From a virus: a DNA stretch of 64,000 nt. The notes beneath the pieces are model-generated. The model was not told the origin of the DNA. It searched no databases and was given only the letters and a program-made list of their open reading frames with translations. The stretch spans positions 99,544-163,543 of the IMG/VR virus record IMGVR_UViG_3300017917_002938. One strand, given 5' to 3'. Every line of letters starts with the position of its first letter. The stretch's first letter is position 1. The position numbers and the translations under genes were made by a program. This document shows positions 29,525 to 38,432 of the stretch, piece by piece.

Positions 29525-29905
29525 TTATCCACCTTTTTCTAATTTTTGTTTTATCATCTTGATTTGTTCGGGGGATAATAATGACAGAGCTGTCTGGGCT
29601 TTCTCATTGCCGTAGCCATAATATTCTTTGACAATATCTAAATCATTACTATCTTGTTTTTTCACCCATTTTGCAAATCGCTTTTGGGGTCTAATGCTAT
29701 TTAGCAGATAGTGGTATTGCATGATTTTATCAAGATGTCCAAGTCTATTCATCTCGTTAGCGTAGAGAAGAGTATCCTTATGGTAGGAAAAGGCTTTGTT
29801 GACCATCCAAGGTTGATAGCCATCTTCCATCAGTTTTTCATTATCTGACCCTCTAATGATATCTTTATTAGAGTTGATCGAATTAACATAATCAAACGGA
29901 TTCAT
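29525..29905 (-). CDS. 62: Clamp loader small subunit gp62
   Basis: A 126-residue helical protein with PFDYVNSIN start and the QYHYLLNSIRPQKRFAKWVK block typical of phage gp62. With four gp44 subunits it loads the gp45 sliding clamp. It is shorter than T4 gp62 (187 aa), as in many relatives. Coupled to regA. Confidence 0.88.
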   Translation of the reverse strand: MNPFDYVNSINSNKDIIRGSDNEKLMEDGYQPWMVNKAFSYHKDTLLYANEMNRLGHLDKIMQYHYLLNSIRPQKRFAKWVKKQDSNDLDIVKEYYGYGNEKAQTALSLLSPEQIKMIKQKLEKGG

Positions 29906-30126
29906 TTTACTGTTACCTTACTCTCGGTCTCTATCCAGACCCTTGCCCCACAGCTAAGAGGCTTATCAGGGGAGTATACAACTTTACTAGGACCATCTAT
30001 TGTAACGTTATTACCGTAGGTGTTTGACTTATAAGTCTTAACAGTAAGTACTGGAACTCTATCTTCCGGTTCTGCCTTCTTGTTGCTTCGAATATAGGCT
30101 TGATTAACGTGGATGTATGTTTTCAT
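29902..30126 (-). CDS. Hypothetical protein between genes 62 and 44 (74 aa)
   Basis: A 74-residue beta-rich protein (VPVLTVKTYKSNTYGNNVTI) overlapping both clamp-loader genes by ATGA. Its position between two subunits of one complex suggests a role linked to nucleic acid or the loader, but no family is recognised. Confidence 0.65.
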   Translation of the reverse strand: MKTYIHVNQAYIRSNKKAEPEDRVPVLTVKTYKSNTYGNNVTIDGPSKVVYSPDKPLSCGARVWIETESKVTVK

Positions 30127-31067
30127 TTAAATTCACACTCCACCATAATCTCAGTTAGGCAAGCTACGATATTGATCTCTGAATCAGCTACGAAAGCGGC
30201 TTTATATTGATAGTCAGCAACAATCAATACCAGTTGAGGGATGGACGAGGGTTTTAAGTAAGTGTTAGCTTGATCGTAAAGGCGTCTTAAAAATACTGTG
30301 GTATCAAGATCGTTATTTTCTCCCACCCATTTACGAACATTGGTGAAGTTTTTTTCTTTAAGGCTCTTGATAAGGTCTTGTATGTTCTCTTCGGCGAGAT
30401 TAGTTAACATACCCGAGTCAATTCTTCCAATCGCACTATAACGCTGCAACTCATTCAAGGTACGGCGAAAGTCAGGAAAGTGCTTCTCTACTACTACAGC
30501 TAATACTTTACTATCAAACTCAACACTCTCTTGAGTAAGAATATCTACTACACGACGATAAAAATTAGCAGCAAGAGTAGGCTTTTCCGTCTTAGGGATG
30601 TTAAACTCAACGACTGAGCATCGAGAGTGAAGTTCGGGAATGATTCTATTCTTATAGTTACAGGTAAGAATAAATCCGCAGTTCTTAGAGAACTCTTCCA
30701 TAAAATTTCTAAGAGCGGGCTGAGTAGAGTTTGCGTTTAAATAATCAGCTTCATCGATAATAACGTATTTACGACCACCAGTAAGACTAACAGCGGATGC
30801 AAATTGTTTAATATCGTTACGAAGAGTGTCAATATTTCCATACAGAGATCCATTTATTAAGTAGTAATCGCATCCCAATTCTTCCATCATAGCTCTTGCT
30901 ACAGTAGTTTTACCAATACCAGCCTTGCCCGTAAGCAAGAGGTTAGGGATGTTACCTTGTTCAATAAATTGTTTAAACGTTGCTTTATATGCTTGAGGAA
31001 GGATAGTATCGTCTATTTTACGAGGACGGTATTTTTCAACCCAAAGAAAGTTATCCAAATTATTCAT
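30123..31067 (-). CDS. 44: Clamp loader large subunit gp44 (AAA+)
   Basis: A 314-residue AAA+ ATPase with the EKYRPRKIDD start, Walker A TGKAGIGKTT near residues 46-55, Walker B VIIDEADYL near 104-112 and the SRC motif (HSRCS) near 147-151. It opens and loads the gp45 clamp at primer ends. Confidence 0.95.
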   Translation of the reverse strand: MNNLDNFLWVEKYRPRKIDDTILPQAYKATFKQFIEQGNIPNLLLTGKAGIGKTTVARAMMEELGCDYYLINGSLYGNIDTLRNDIKQFASAVSLTGGRKYVIIDEADYLNANSTQPALRNFMEEFSKNCGFILTCNYKNRIIPELHSRCSVVEFNIPKTEKPTLAANFYRRVVDILTQESVEFDSKVLAVVVEKHFPDFRRTLNELQRYSAIGRIDSGMLTNLAEENIQDLIKSLKEKNFTNVRKWVGENNDLDTTVFLRRLYDQANTYLKPSSIPQLVLIVADYQYKAAFVADSEINIVACLTEIMVECEFK

Positions 31068-31095
31068 TACGACTCCATGATAAAAAAATCAAAAA

Positions 31096-31752
31096 TTATT
31101 CAGTAAATGCAGAAGTAGCCTCAGTGGCTACCCAATACGTTACGTCCTTTCCTTTAAACTCTCCGATACCTCTTTTTGAGATCTTTACTGAATAGTCTCC
31201 GGGCAGGAACTTAACGTTATCAGCTCTGAATATCATTTTAAACTTTATAGAGGTATCATTCAACCTGATTCTGAACGTATCAGAAGTACTATTCTTCGAA
31301 TCGCTAGCTTCAAGATACATCGATCCATCTTCACCTACTACCGCTAGTTCAGGTAGTTGCATCACTCCCATAGCTTTGAGAACCGATTGCAGTTGGGCCT
31401 CACTTAGATCAAACTCTATTTCTGCTTCGGGCATAGTAATCTCTTTAGTGGGGGTAACTACCAAAGAGGGATCGGCAAAAGTATAGTTGACCTTAGCCGT
31501 GTCTGATTTGATCACCATATGCTTATCCTTCACTTCTAGTTCTGGTGAAGTGAAGAGAGAAAGCACCCCAAGAAAACGTGATATATCGTAAATGGCAAAG
31601 CCTCCGGTCAGATCTTCTTGAACGGATGCTTTTGCCATGATAGTCTTGTTAGGAGAACATGTAGTAAGGTTCTTACCCGGCTTAAAGACGATTGAGGGGT
31701 TGATGGTGGAAAAATTCTTCAAAATTTGTAAGGTACGACCTTCCAGTTTCAT
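31096..31752 (-). CDS. 45: Sliding clamp gp45
   Basis: A 218-residue protein, close to T4 gp45 (228 aa), with the N-terminal LEGRTLQILKNFSTINPS helix-strand pattern and the repeated two-domain beta layout of processivity clamps. The trimer encircles DNA, tethers gp43 and, with gp55, activates late transcription in T4. Here gene 55 is also present. Confidence 0.93.
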   Translation of the reverse strand: MKLEGRTLQILKNFSTINPSIVFKPGKNLTTCSPNKTIMAKASVQEDLTGGFAIYDISRFLGVLSLFTSPELEVKDKHMVIKSDTAKVNYTFADPSLVVTPTKEITMPEAEIEFDLSEAQLQSVLKAMGVMQLPELAVVGEDGSMYLEASDSKNSTSDTFRIRLNDTSIKFKMIFRADNVKFLPGDYSVKISKRGIGEFKGKDVTYWVATEATSAFTE

Positions 31753-31768
31753 AATATATTACTCCAGT

Positions 31769-32635
31769 TTACTTGTTAGCTTCAGCTAGTTTTTTATCCT
31801 TCTTTAACTGGGCCACATCAGCTGTTGCTGCAGCTCCAATTTGTGCAAGATCAATCAATGAACCTCCAAACACATAACTTCCTACGTGCTGTAGTTTCAT
31901 CCATGGGCACAACCATACCTTCTTACCCATCTTCTCTACATTATAGCAGAACATGTAGTCTTCAGACAAGTAACGCTTTGACTTAGGATCGATAATACAA
32001 TCAAAGTAAGCCATAATTTCTCTTGAGCCATCAAAATGTTCAGTACGAACATGATCAGGCTTGTAGCTCTGAGATGGGTACTGCTTATCATACTCTTCGA
32101 AGACTGATCGCTTGATCATCATGAAACCAGTTCCAATCTCCATAACCTGGGCTGGCTCGTCTAGTCTAATTTCTCTCTGGCCGCCTGCAGGGTTAAAGAC
32201 ATAATCACCAACAAAGTTTTCAAGTTTGTTAGGTTCGTCATCTGCAAAACCTTTATCAACAGCTTGTTTGATCTTCTCCCAGGAAATACATTTCTTAGGA
32301 TAAGGGCCACCGATTACATCGTAAGGAGAATCATCGGTCTGCATTGCCAACATTGCGATAATATCTTGAGGATTGAATCCAATATCACTATCAATGAACA
32401 TTAGGTTAGTAGCACCGGAGCGTAAAAACTCATCAACGCAATAGTTACGAGCACGAGTAATTAATGACTCGTTAAAGAGGTAGTATAGCTGTAGAGGAAT
32501 GTTATACTTGGCGCAGAAAGCCGATAGGTCGGCAACTGAGCGGGTGTATAGACCTGCACATTGTCCTCCGTACATGGGTGTAGCTACGAACAGCTTTCTC
32601 TTCTGAAGCTCTTCAATATTAATTTGTAATTGCAT
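31769..32635 (-). CDS. Glycosyltransferase-like protein (GT-A fold)
   Basis: A 288-residue protein: FVATPMYGGQC start, then NLMFIDSDIGF near residues 78-88 with the D-x-D metal-binding motif of GT-A enzymes, and a later EDYMFCYNVEKMG block. T4-like phages use such enzymes to glucosylate modified bases or surface sugars; this one stands between the clamp gene and the nucleotide genes. The sugar and acceptor are unknown. Confidence 0.75.
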   Translation of the reverse strand: MQLQINIEELQKRKLFVATPMYGGQCAGLYTRSVADLSAFCAKYNIPLQLYYLFNESLITRARNYCVDEFLRSGATNLMFIDSDIGFNPQDIIAMLAMQTDDSPYDVIGGPYPKKCISWEKIKQAVDKGFADDEPNKLENFVGDYVFNPAGGQREIRLDEPAQVMEIGTGFMMIKRSVFEEYDKQYPSQSYKPDHVRTEHFDGSREIMAYFDCIIDPKSKRYLSEDYMFCYNVEKMGKKVWLCPWMKLQHVGSYVFGGSLIDLAQIGAAATADVAQLKKDKKLAEANK

Positions 32636-32637
32636 AA

Positions 32638-33132
32638 TTATACTCCGTATTTTTTATCGTGTTGTTTGCCGATGCCGTAATCGCCATCGTATGAAGAAAG
32701 AGATTCAGAATCAAATAATATAAATTGACCTACTCGAGTACCTCTTTTAATTCTTGCAGGGCCAGAAGTTACGTGTAGTACTCCTGCCATAACTCCGTGG
32801 TAACCAGAGTCATAAAGACCGGAAGTAATGTATACGCCGTTACGGTTTAGAGTAGAACGTGTTATAACCCAACCAGCTTCCCCTTCACCTAATTGAACGA
32901 TGTTCTCCATAACAATCTCATAAGAGCCTGGTTTAAGAAAGAAGAATCCTTCAGGGTCAGTTTTAAGTTCTAAAGTCCCGCGGTGTTTTTTGTCTTCGTT
33001 GGAAATCTGGAATACCTTATCGCTAATTGCAAAGACTTTGTCTAGTCTAAGATCGACGGCATTAGGTTGACTGTCACCCTCTCGTACTTGGGTAAGGGTT
33101 GACTTAGAGTTAGGTCCAAGTATATGTTTCAA
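32638..33132 (-). CDS. dCTP deaminase/dUTPase superfamily enzyme
   Basis: A 164-residue trimeric-fold nucleotide enzyme with GWVITRSTLNRNG near residues 84-96 and a dUTPase-like YDSGYHG block near 105-111. Members convert dCTP to dUTP or dUTP to dUMP and so feed dTTP synthesis; I cannot decide which from the sequence. The gene starts with TTG, supported by GGAG seven bases before and a TTGA overlap with the upstream gene. Confidence 0.8.
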   Translation of the reverse strand: MKHILGPNSKSTLTQVREGDSQPNAVDLRLDKVFAISDKVFQISNEDKKHRGTLELKTDPEGFFFLKPGSYEIVMENIVQLGEGEAGWVITRSTLNRNGVYITSGLYDSGYHGVMAGVLHVTSGPARIKRGTRVGQFILFDSESLSSYDGDYGIGKQHDKKYGV

Positions 33133-33764
33133 TTATCATCTCCGAAATAATATGGATTTTCCACAGTCCTGAATTCAGCAACCGGGTCCAGTAGTTTGCT
33201 ATCAAGTCGCATCAACAACACTTTGTTTGCGTCGGTAGGGTTACTACCTTCAAATCTTGTTGATGAAATATTTAGCTCAGAATCATAGAACATTGGTGAT
33301 ATTTCATTTCTAAACAAAAATAATTGTTTACCTTTATGCATTAGACAACTAAACGTACCATCAATATCGTTTAGAGCATCCCATCCGTCATTAATTATTT
33401 CATGCATTAGTAATAAAGTATCCCAGTCCTTCAACCAACTATGCTTTTCGTGTAATTTTTTTATCTGATTGGTTTTTAGTATACCATTATGCCATAGATG
33501 GTCGTTTGTAAATGTGGCAGGATGAATAGAGTCAATACTTTTATTATCGGTAGTAGGAGCTTGTACGTGTACAATTCCATACCAACCTTCGGGTATATTA
33601 ATTTTACTCTCTTTAATAGGTCCTAGTTCCTGAGCCGTAACAATAAAGATTTTACTGGTAGGATTATAAAGAGAGAAAGAATGGGAGTGTTGTCCTCTAT
33701 ATGAGTTCAGCTTTACTAACTCTTTAAGAGTATCGGTATCAAAAGATCCTACAATTGCACACAT
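33129..33764 (-). CDS. Class II glutamine amidotransferase
   Basis: A 211-residue Ntn-type amidotransferase domain: after Met the nucleophile Cys2 in MCAIVGSF, then SYRGQHSHS (glutamine binding, near 24-32) and WHNGIL near 91-96. It releases ammonia from glutamine, but no synthase domain follows, so a partner must use it. It lies two genes from QueC. In phages making archaeosine-like bases a Gat domain fused to QueC supplies ammonia to preQ0, so this could be a split version. Confidence 0.85.
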   Translation of the reverse strand: MCAIVGSFDTDTLKELVKLNSYRGQHSHSFSLYNPTSKIFIVTAQELGPIKESKINIPEGWYGIVHVQAPTTDNKSIDSIHPATFTNDHLWHNGILKTNQIKKLHEKHSWLKDWDTLLLMHEIINDGWDALNDIDGTFSCLMHKGKQLFLFRNEISPMFYDSELNISSTRFEGSNPTDANKVLLMRLDSKLLDPVAEFRTVENPYYFGDDN

Positions 33765-33765
33765 A

Positions 33766-34272
33766 TTACATTCCAAAGTAATGTTTGAGTTTAATTATAG
33801 TCTCTTCTGCTGTTCTATGCAAGCTTCCTGAACCTCCATTATCCTCAAAACGAAGTACAACATCATCGGTATCATCAATGATGAATGAGTCTTTAGTAGC
33901 GTAGGCAGACTTAAACCGTCTTCCAGGTACCGTAATAACTTGATATGGAATATCGTGCTTCTCGATCCATTTTAGCTTCTGATCAGTTACAGTGTTATGA
34001 AAGTCAAACCCCCCTGTAGAGGTTAGAATAGACTTTTGGACGTTGCCAGGAATTGTTCTGATAAACTCTAACAACTCTTCTGCTCCAGGGTACATTTCTA
34101 GTTTAGTAAACCCGTCATTATCAATAAACTTTGCCCAGCAATTGGAGTAGGTGGTGTGAGCACCAGCTTTCCTGGCATCTCTCACCTCTTTAGGAGACAT
34201 GCCAAACATATCGGTGAAGCCTTTTTCAAAATTGGAGAGAACTCCGTCCATGTCAATGTAGAGATATTTCAT
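33766..34272 (-). CDS. HAD-family 5'(3')-deoxyribonucleotidase-like protein
   Basis: A 168-residue HAD phosphatase with the nucleophile motif DMDGVLSNF near residues 7-15, a Ser/Thr motif LTSTGG near 87-92 and an acidic DDTDDV block near 139-144. Family members remove phosphate from deoxynucleotides. Shares one base with the next gene upstream and ends just before the amidotransferase. Confidence 0.82.
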   Translation of the reverse strand: MKYLYIDMDGVLSNFEKGFTDMFGMSPKEVRDARKAGAHTTYSNCWAKFIDNDGFTKLEMYPGAEELLEFIRTIPGNVQKSILTSTGGFDFHNTVTDQKLKWIEKHDIPYQVITVPGRRFKSAYATKDSFIIDDTDDVVLRFEDNGGSGSLHRTAEETIIKLKHYFGM

Positions 34273-35033
34273 TATGAGTACTTTGCAATAAGATTTACCC
34301 AGTCAATGTTAATAGAGTAAGGTATCGGGTCTTTAATACCTACCTTGGCGAAATTAGCGATACGTTCCGAACAAGAAGGACACTTTCCACAACTTCTTCC
34401 CTCTTCGTCTGGATCATAACATGTTAAAGTAAAATCAAATCTAACTCCACCCAATTCTTCAGCAATTTTAATCTCATGCTCTTTTGATAGATGACTGAAT
34501 GGTGCTAGTAGCTCTACTTTGTGAGTTCGATTCTGTGCTGCTACTGCATTCATACTATCGACAAACTTTTGAGATGTGTCCCAGTAACCATACTCATCAT
34601 GCACTTGAAGACCAGTGAACACATGAGACGCTTTATTTGCTTCTGCAAATGAAAATGCTAGTGAGTTAAGAATCATATTACGAAACGGTACGTAAGTCTT
34701 AGGCTGAGGATCTCCGAGAACCTCTTTGATAGTAGGCATTGCTACATTGGTTCCACCGATATTAGCGGATACTTCCTTTACTATATCGCCAAGGATGCTA
34801 AGATCTAGAATCTTATGCTTGACGCCTCCGAGGTAGTTACATGTCATTGCTGCCATCTGTAACTCTCGTTTCTGCTTCTGCCCGTAATTATACGACAACG
34901 CAAATACCCTACTCCTACCATACTTCTTAACAAGCAAGTAGGTCATTATAGTAGAGTCAAGACCTCCAGATAAAACCGATACAACGTTATGCTCAGTTTC
35001 CGGTAGGATTTGAAGTGCTTGTTCTAAGTTCAT
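34272..35033 (-). CDS. queC: QueC, 7-cyano-7-deazaguanine (preQ0) synthase
   Basis: A 253-residue enzyme with the PP-loop SGGLDST near residues 22-28 and a zinc site at the C-terminus (C-x(10)-C-x-x-C-x-x-C: TCYDPDEEGRSCGKCPSC). It turns 7-carboxy-7-deazaguanine into preQ0 using ATP and ammonia. folE, queD, queE and queF in the same region complete the preQ1 route. Confidence 0.95.
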   Translation of the reverse strand: MNLEQALQILPETEHNVVSVLSGGLDSTIMTYLLVKKYGRSRVFALSYNYGQKQKRELQMAAMTCNYLGGVKHKILDLSILGDIVKEVSANIGGTNVAMPTIKEVLGDPQPKTYVPFRNMILNSLAFSFAEANKASHVFTGLQVHDEYGYWDTSQKFVDSMNAVAAQNRTHKVELLAPFSHLSKEHEIKIAEELGGVRFDFTLTCYDPDEEGRSCGKCPSCSERIANFAKVGIKDPIPYSINIDWVNLIAKYS

Positions 35034-35247
35034 CTTTTAACCTTTCAACATATACTGCAGCATCTAGTAACTCTTCTTGTAAGTGCTGTAACCATCCCAT
35101 TAAATCAATATCAGTTCGTTCTGTAGTAGTTCCGTACTTTTTATATCCTGAAGACATTCGTTGCCAGAGCATTCTACGAACTGATTCAACATTCTTATCG
35201 ATAGGGATATCACTATACCCTTTTTCGTCTAGTTCAGAAGGATGCAT
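34993..35247 (-). CDS. MazG-like/NTP pyrophosphatase-type protein (84 aa)
   Basis: An 84-residue helical protein. The central MGWLQHLQEELLDAAVYVERL block contains the E-E-x-x-D metal-binding pattern of all-alpha NTP pyrophosphohydrolases (MazG/dUTPase type). It overlaps queC by 41 bases. It may clear nucleotide by-products. Confidence 0.7.
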   Translation of the reverse strand: MHPSELDEKGYSDIPIDKNVESVRRMLWQRMSSGYKKYGTTTERTDIDLMGWLQHLQEELLDAAVYVERLKDELRTSTSNPTGN

Positions 35248-36170
35248 TATTGTCTCGCAGTCTTGGTTGACACATTGAACACCCGGTACATAGGAGCTTT
35301 TCTCATTGCTAGCTCCATGCTAGTTGCCCGTACTGGATTAATATCGATACCGCCTCTTCTAGTATACAGACAAGCTACAAATAGTTCTTCAGGTTTAAGT
35401 AAGTCAAGCAAGCGCTTATAAATGCACTCACAAATCTCTTCGTGAAAATGATTTTCTTTACGCATGGAAACAATATACTTTAAAAGAGATTCAGGTGTAA
35501 CAGACTTCTCTCCCTTAATGTGAATGTATACATCGCCCCAGTCAGGTTGATTAGTTACTCGACAATTAGACCTTAAAGAGTTAGAGCGCCATGTTTCGTA
35601 TCGTCCTATGGATGGTACTACCTCAAGAATATCAGGACTCTCGTTATAGTCACTAAATACCATGTTGTTAACGTTACAGTAATTTTCAAGAGAAATAAAA
35701 TCTCCAACAATAGGTCTGGAGGTATCTACGTCTCCAATAGAGATTCCTACATCAACATTACCTCCTACTGCTGCACTTAAATCGTTAGAAATTCTTTCCT
35801 CAATATCCCATATGTCTTCATCTATATCAATGAGCTTAGCCATATTATAAGAGTTAAGATATAACTTAACTGACTTAGATTCTACGATGTTAGGGGTGTC
35901 TGAGGCATAAGTGAATTTTAACCAACCAGTAACAGGGAATCCATTCTTACGTAAGGTAGAAAACTCATAAGCATTCCATACATCAAACCCTTCGAAAGGA
36001 AGACTGTCTTCTTCGATGCCATATTGAGTTCGATTAAGTGAACGAGGTACTCCTACTAACAGAGTAGGATCAACATCGTCTGGGGTTACATACGGTTTAA
36101 CTACAGTTCCATCCCCCGCTTTACCTAGGTGAACCGATACCAGTTTATTAAGTTCTTCTTGATTACTCAT
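35247..36170 (-). CDS. queF: QueF, preQ0 reductase
   Basis: A 307-residue two-domain (E. coli-type) NADPH-dependent nitrile reductase. Seen are the substrate motif ESKSVKLYLNSYN near residues 94-106, the catalytic-Cys block SNCRVTNQPDWGD near 202-214 and NHFHEEICE near 242-250. It converts preQ0 to preQ1. Its presence means the base inserted in DNA is likely to be at the preQ1 level or beyond, not preQ0. Confidence 0.95.
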   Translation of the reverse strand: MSNQEELNKLVSVHLGKAGDGTVVKPYVTPDDVDPTLLVGVPRSLNRTQYGIEEDSLPFEGFDVWNAYEFSTLRKNGFPVTGWLKFTYASDTPNIVESKSVKLYLNSYNMAKLIDIDEDIWDIEERISNDLSAAVGGNVDVGISIGDVDTSRPIVGDFISLENYCNVNNMVFSDYNESPDILEVVPSIGRYETWRSNSLRSNCRVTNQPDWGDVYIHIKGEKSVTPESLLKYIVSMRKENHFHEEICECIYKRLLDLLKPEELFVACLYTRRGGIDINPVRATSMELAMRKAPMYRVFNVSTKTARQ

Positions 36171-36703
36171 TATCTTCCTTCCAGTAAGTCTATAATTTTA
36201 TTCACTCGATTACGCACCGAACCTTGAACTCGGTGCATGGATAATCTTTTTTTCTCAATTATACTTTCAAACAGCTCAGCAATATCATCTCTGAACTTAA
36301 GATCAGTACTTCTTGTTCCGTCGTTCTCAATTGGAAACTCTGGTTCAATATAAAACACATGGTCATATTGAGTCCATACTTTATCAAACACATCAGTAAC
36401 ATACTTCAATGTTGGCATATTTACTTTAGCATTTTTATAAAGATAGGTAGTATATACTAGCCCATCCAGCACTGTTCGATCAGTAAGCATATTTTCGTGC
36501 ATGAACACATTTACAATATGCTCGTTCATGATCAGTCGCTGGGTATTATCAGTACCATCTTCGTTGATTGGTAATCCATAACTTTTTACCCTGCGAGTAA
36601 CCTCGTCACAAATAGTATAATTCTGAAATATTTTTTCTGAGCGTAATCCATTCAGTAAAGTAGTTTTACCTACAGACTGCGCTCCTGTGATTCCAATTCT
36701 CAT
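36170..36703 (-). CDS. P-loop ATPase/kinase, NadR-like (AAA_28 type)
   Basis: A 177-residue P-loop protein with Walker A GAQSVGKTT near residues 7-15 and a DRTVLDGLVYTTY block near 75-87, as in NadR-type ribosylnicotinamide kinases and deoxynucleoside/nucleotide kinases. Its substrate cannot be read. It sits between queF and the formyltransferase in the deazaguanine operon, overlapping queF by one base. Confidence 0.72.
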   Translation of the reverse strand: MRIGITGAQSVGKTTLLNGLRSEKIFQNYTICDEVTRRVKSYGLPINEDGTDNTQRLIMNEHIVNVFMHENMLTDRTVLDGLVYTTYLYKNAKVNMPTLKYVTDVFDKVWTQYDHVFYIEPEFPIENDGTRSTDLKFRDDIAELFESIIEKKRLSMHRVQGSVRNRVNKIIDLLEGR

Positions 36704-37326
36704 CCTAGTAATAACCTCGTCTGTAAAAAATCAACCCATAGATCAATAGATTTTATTTTAAGTTCATTGATAAGTTCTTCTTCTGTCATGCCTGGTGTGA
36801 TTACTTGGTGATGTATACGAAGAATCTCTCCCTCATCAACCCCTGGAGTAACTTTATGAATTATTGTACCTGTGGAAGGAAGACCCAGTTCTATTGCTTT
36901 TCTTTGTGGGTCTTTACCTTTAAGTTGAGGGTATGTGATGATGTCTCCTGGATGACCGTTATACATCTCAAACATATTACATACACCTGCAGGAATAATT
37001 CTTAAGTAACCATGTAGAGTTATTATCCACCCTGCAGGTTCTACACTATCCAGGAACGCCATGATAGAGTCATGATGCCAGGCTGCAACGTTACATTCAC
37101 GCATAAACGGATGCCAGGTTTCTTCCTTCATATTATTGGTAAATATGACGGTAGGTTTACGATTAAGTTTGTTGCATATTCCTGCGATCTCAGAACCAGA
37201 TTGGCTGAACATGCAAGCCCAGCTCGGTTCCCTTATAGTGATATCTGCATCGCTGGAATCAACATTAACCGTTAACGATTGCTCTGAAACATTCGACGTT
37301 ATAGGTAATGCGATTGAGTTCGTCAT
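36700..37326 (-). CDS. Formyltransferase, candidate preQ1 formyltransferase (DpdN-like)
   Basis: A 208-residue formyl-tetrahydrofolate-dependent transferase domain. The catalytic triad of the GART/Fmt fold is present: Asn and His in MYNGHPGD near residues 121-128 and Asp in TPGVDEGE near 162-169. N-terminal residues 1-35 are extra. It overlaps the transglycosylase gene by 62 bases. Phages that carry 7-(formylamino)methyl-7-deazaguanine are predicted to use a preQ1 formyltransferase (DpdN); the neighbours queF and DpdA fit that role. Purine synthesis (PurN) is the alternative, less likely here. Confidence 0.75.
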   Translation of the reverse strand: MTNSIALPITSNVSEQSLTVNVDSSDADITIREPSWACMFSQSGSEIAGICNKLNRKPTVIFTNNMKEETWHPFMRECNVAAWHHDSIMAFLDSVEPAGWIITLHGYLRIIPAGVCNMFEMYNGHPGDIITYPQLKGKDPQRKAIELGLPSTGTIIHKVTPGVDEGEILRIHHQVITPGMTEEELINELKIKSIDLWVDFLQTRLLLG

Positions 37327-38053
37327 CAGTCACCTCTTGGTTGATCATAGTAAATAATTTTTGAGAGGGTTTATCTTCTAACCCTTTAGCTCCATTATAG
37401 CGAATACCCTTTAATCCGGCAACTACAGGATTGGATGTATCAATAGTATCAATCCAGGAGAAGTCTCTGTAACTTGAGAACTCTTGAGGTAGACCGCATC
37501 CGAGTAAATGATGTGGCTTATTAGTGTTAATTATATCGGCGTGAAGCATTCGATGTAACATTGCATCTCGCCCGTGCATGTAATGATGAAACTTTGTAGG
37601 AAGTTTACCGTTTAGTTGTTCATTAACGAAAAAAGAATAATCAAAAGAAATAGCTACTTTGTCTACGTATGGTTCAATCTCTTGATAACACCAGATAATT
37701 TCATCGAGAGTTTTACCTTGCACTACACCAATAACTTCTGAAGGGAAGTCATAAGTCCAGTTCTTGATATTACTTACCGTACGTTCAGCATCTTCCAATG
37801 CATCAGGGATAATATAAGCTGAAGGCTTAAGCTTCTCAATCCACTTTGAGAACTTATCAGCATCAAATGCCTCTCCTAATTCAAAGATTGAATTATCGAG
37901 AAGAACGTAACGTCCTTTTTTTACTGCTTTATGAAAAAGATCATAGTATTCTTCACTCTCCTCAAACAAATGAACTAATGCGTAGTCATAGTCTGTTACT
38001 TCTTGTATTCGAGGAAAAATAGAGATGGGTGCTTCATGTGCAATCTTAATCAT
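37265..38053 (-). CDS. dpdA: DpdA-like DNA guanine transglycosylase (TGT superfamily)
   Basis: A 262-residue TIM-barrel protein of the tRNA-guanine transglycosylase superfamily in the shape of phage DpdA: YIIPDALEDAERT near residues 79-91, GVVQGKTLDEI near 110-120 and LLGCGLPQEF...DTIDTSNPV near 182-207, the last including the candidate nucleophile Asp. It should exchange guanine in DNA for a 7-deazaguanine base. It lacks the C-terminal zinc domain of full TGT, as expected for phage DpdA. It is linked to the formyltransferase. Confidence 0.85.
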   Translation of the reverse strand: MIKIAHEAPISIFPRIQEVTDYDYALVHLFEESEEYYDLFHKAVKKGRYVLLDNSIFELGEAFDADKFSKWIEKLKPSAYIIPDALEDAERTVSNIKNWTYDFPSEVIGVVQGKTLDEIIWCYQEIEPYVDKVAISFDYSFFVNEQLNGKLPTKFHHYMHGRDAMLHRMLHADIINTNKPHHLLGCGLPQEFSSYRDFSWIDTIDTSNPVVAGLKGIRYNGAKGLEDKPSQKLFTMINQEVTDDELNRITYNVECFRAIVNG

Positions 38054-38432
38054 TCAGTTCAGCCTTTTCACGTTCGCGTTTCTTATAATAACGATCACTT
38101 AGTAGTGACATCTTCTCAATAATAGTATTAACTTGTTGTTGATTTAATACTACGATTTCCGTTACACCGGAAATTTTTTCTTCTAACCAAATATTTTTTG
38201 GATAGAATGCTTTAAAAGACTCTTCTATGCCTTTCATTTCATCAAGTGGGCCATAAATCGTTTTCATAATTTTAATGTCCCACTTTTCGTATTGCTCTGG
38301 AGAGTATTTGAACCTCTCCAGAGCATCATAGTTAGCGGTATGCCCGAACTTATAGAATTCTACCTTCCCTGTACTTTTGTTCGTAAACCGCGCCAAGTAT
38401 ACCTTGCCTGTCTTGCTCACTGATGTATTCAT
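38046..38432 (-). CDS. GIY-YIG/T5orf172-like nuclease domain protein (128 aa)
   Basis: A 128-residue protein with strand-helix pattern VYLARFTNKSTGKVEFYKFGHT (residues 11-32) then an Arg-containing helix (RFKYSPEQ) and a Glu-containing helix (GIEESFKAF), similar to T5orf172/Mug113-type members of the GIY-YIG superfamily. Substrate unknown. Confidence 0.6.
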   Translation of the reverse strand: MNTSVSKTGKVYLARFTNKSTGKVEFYKFGHTANYDALERFKYSPEQYEKWDIKIMKTIYGPLDEMKGIEESFKAFYPKNIWLEEKISGVTEIVVLNQQQVNTIIEKMSLLSDRYYKKREREKAELND

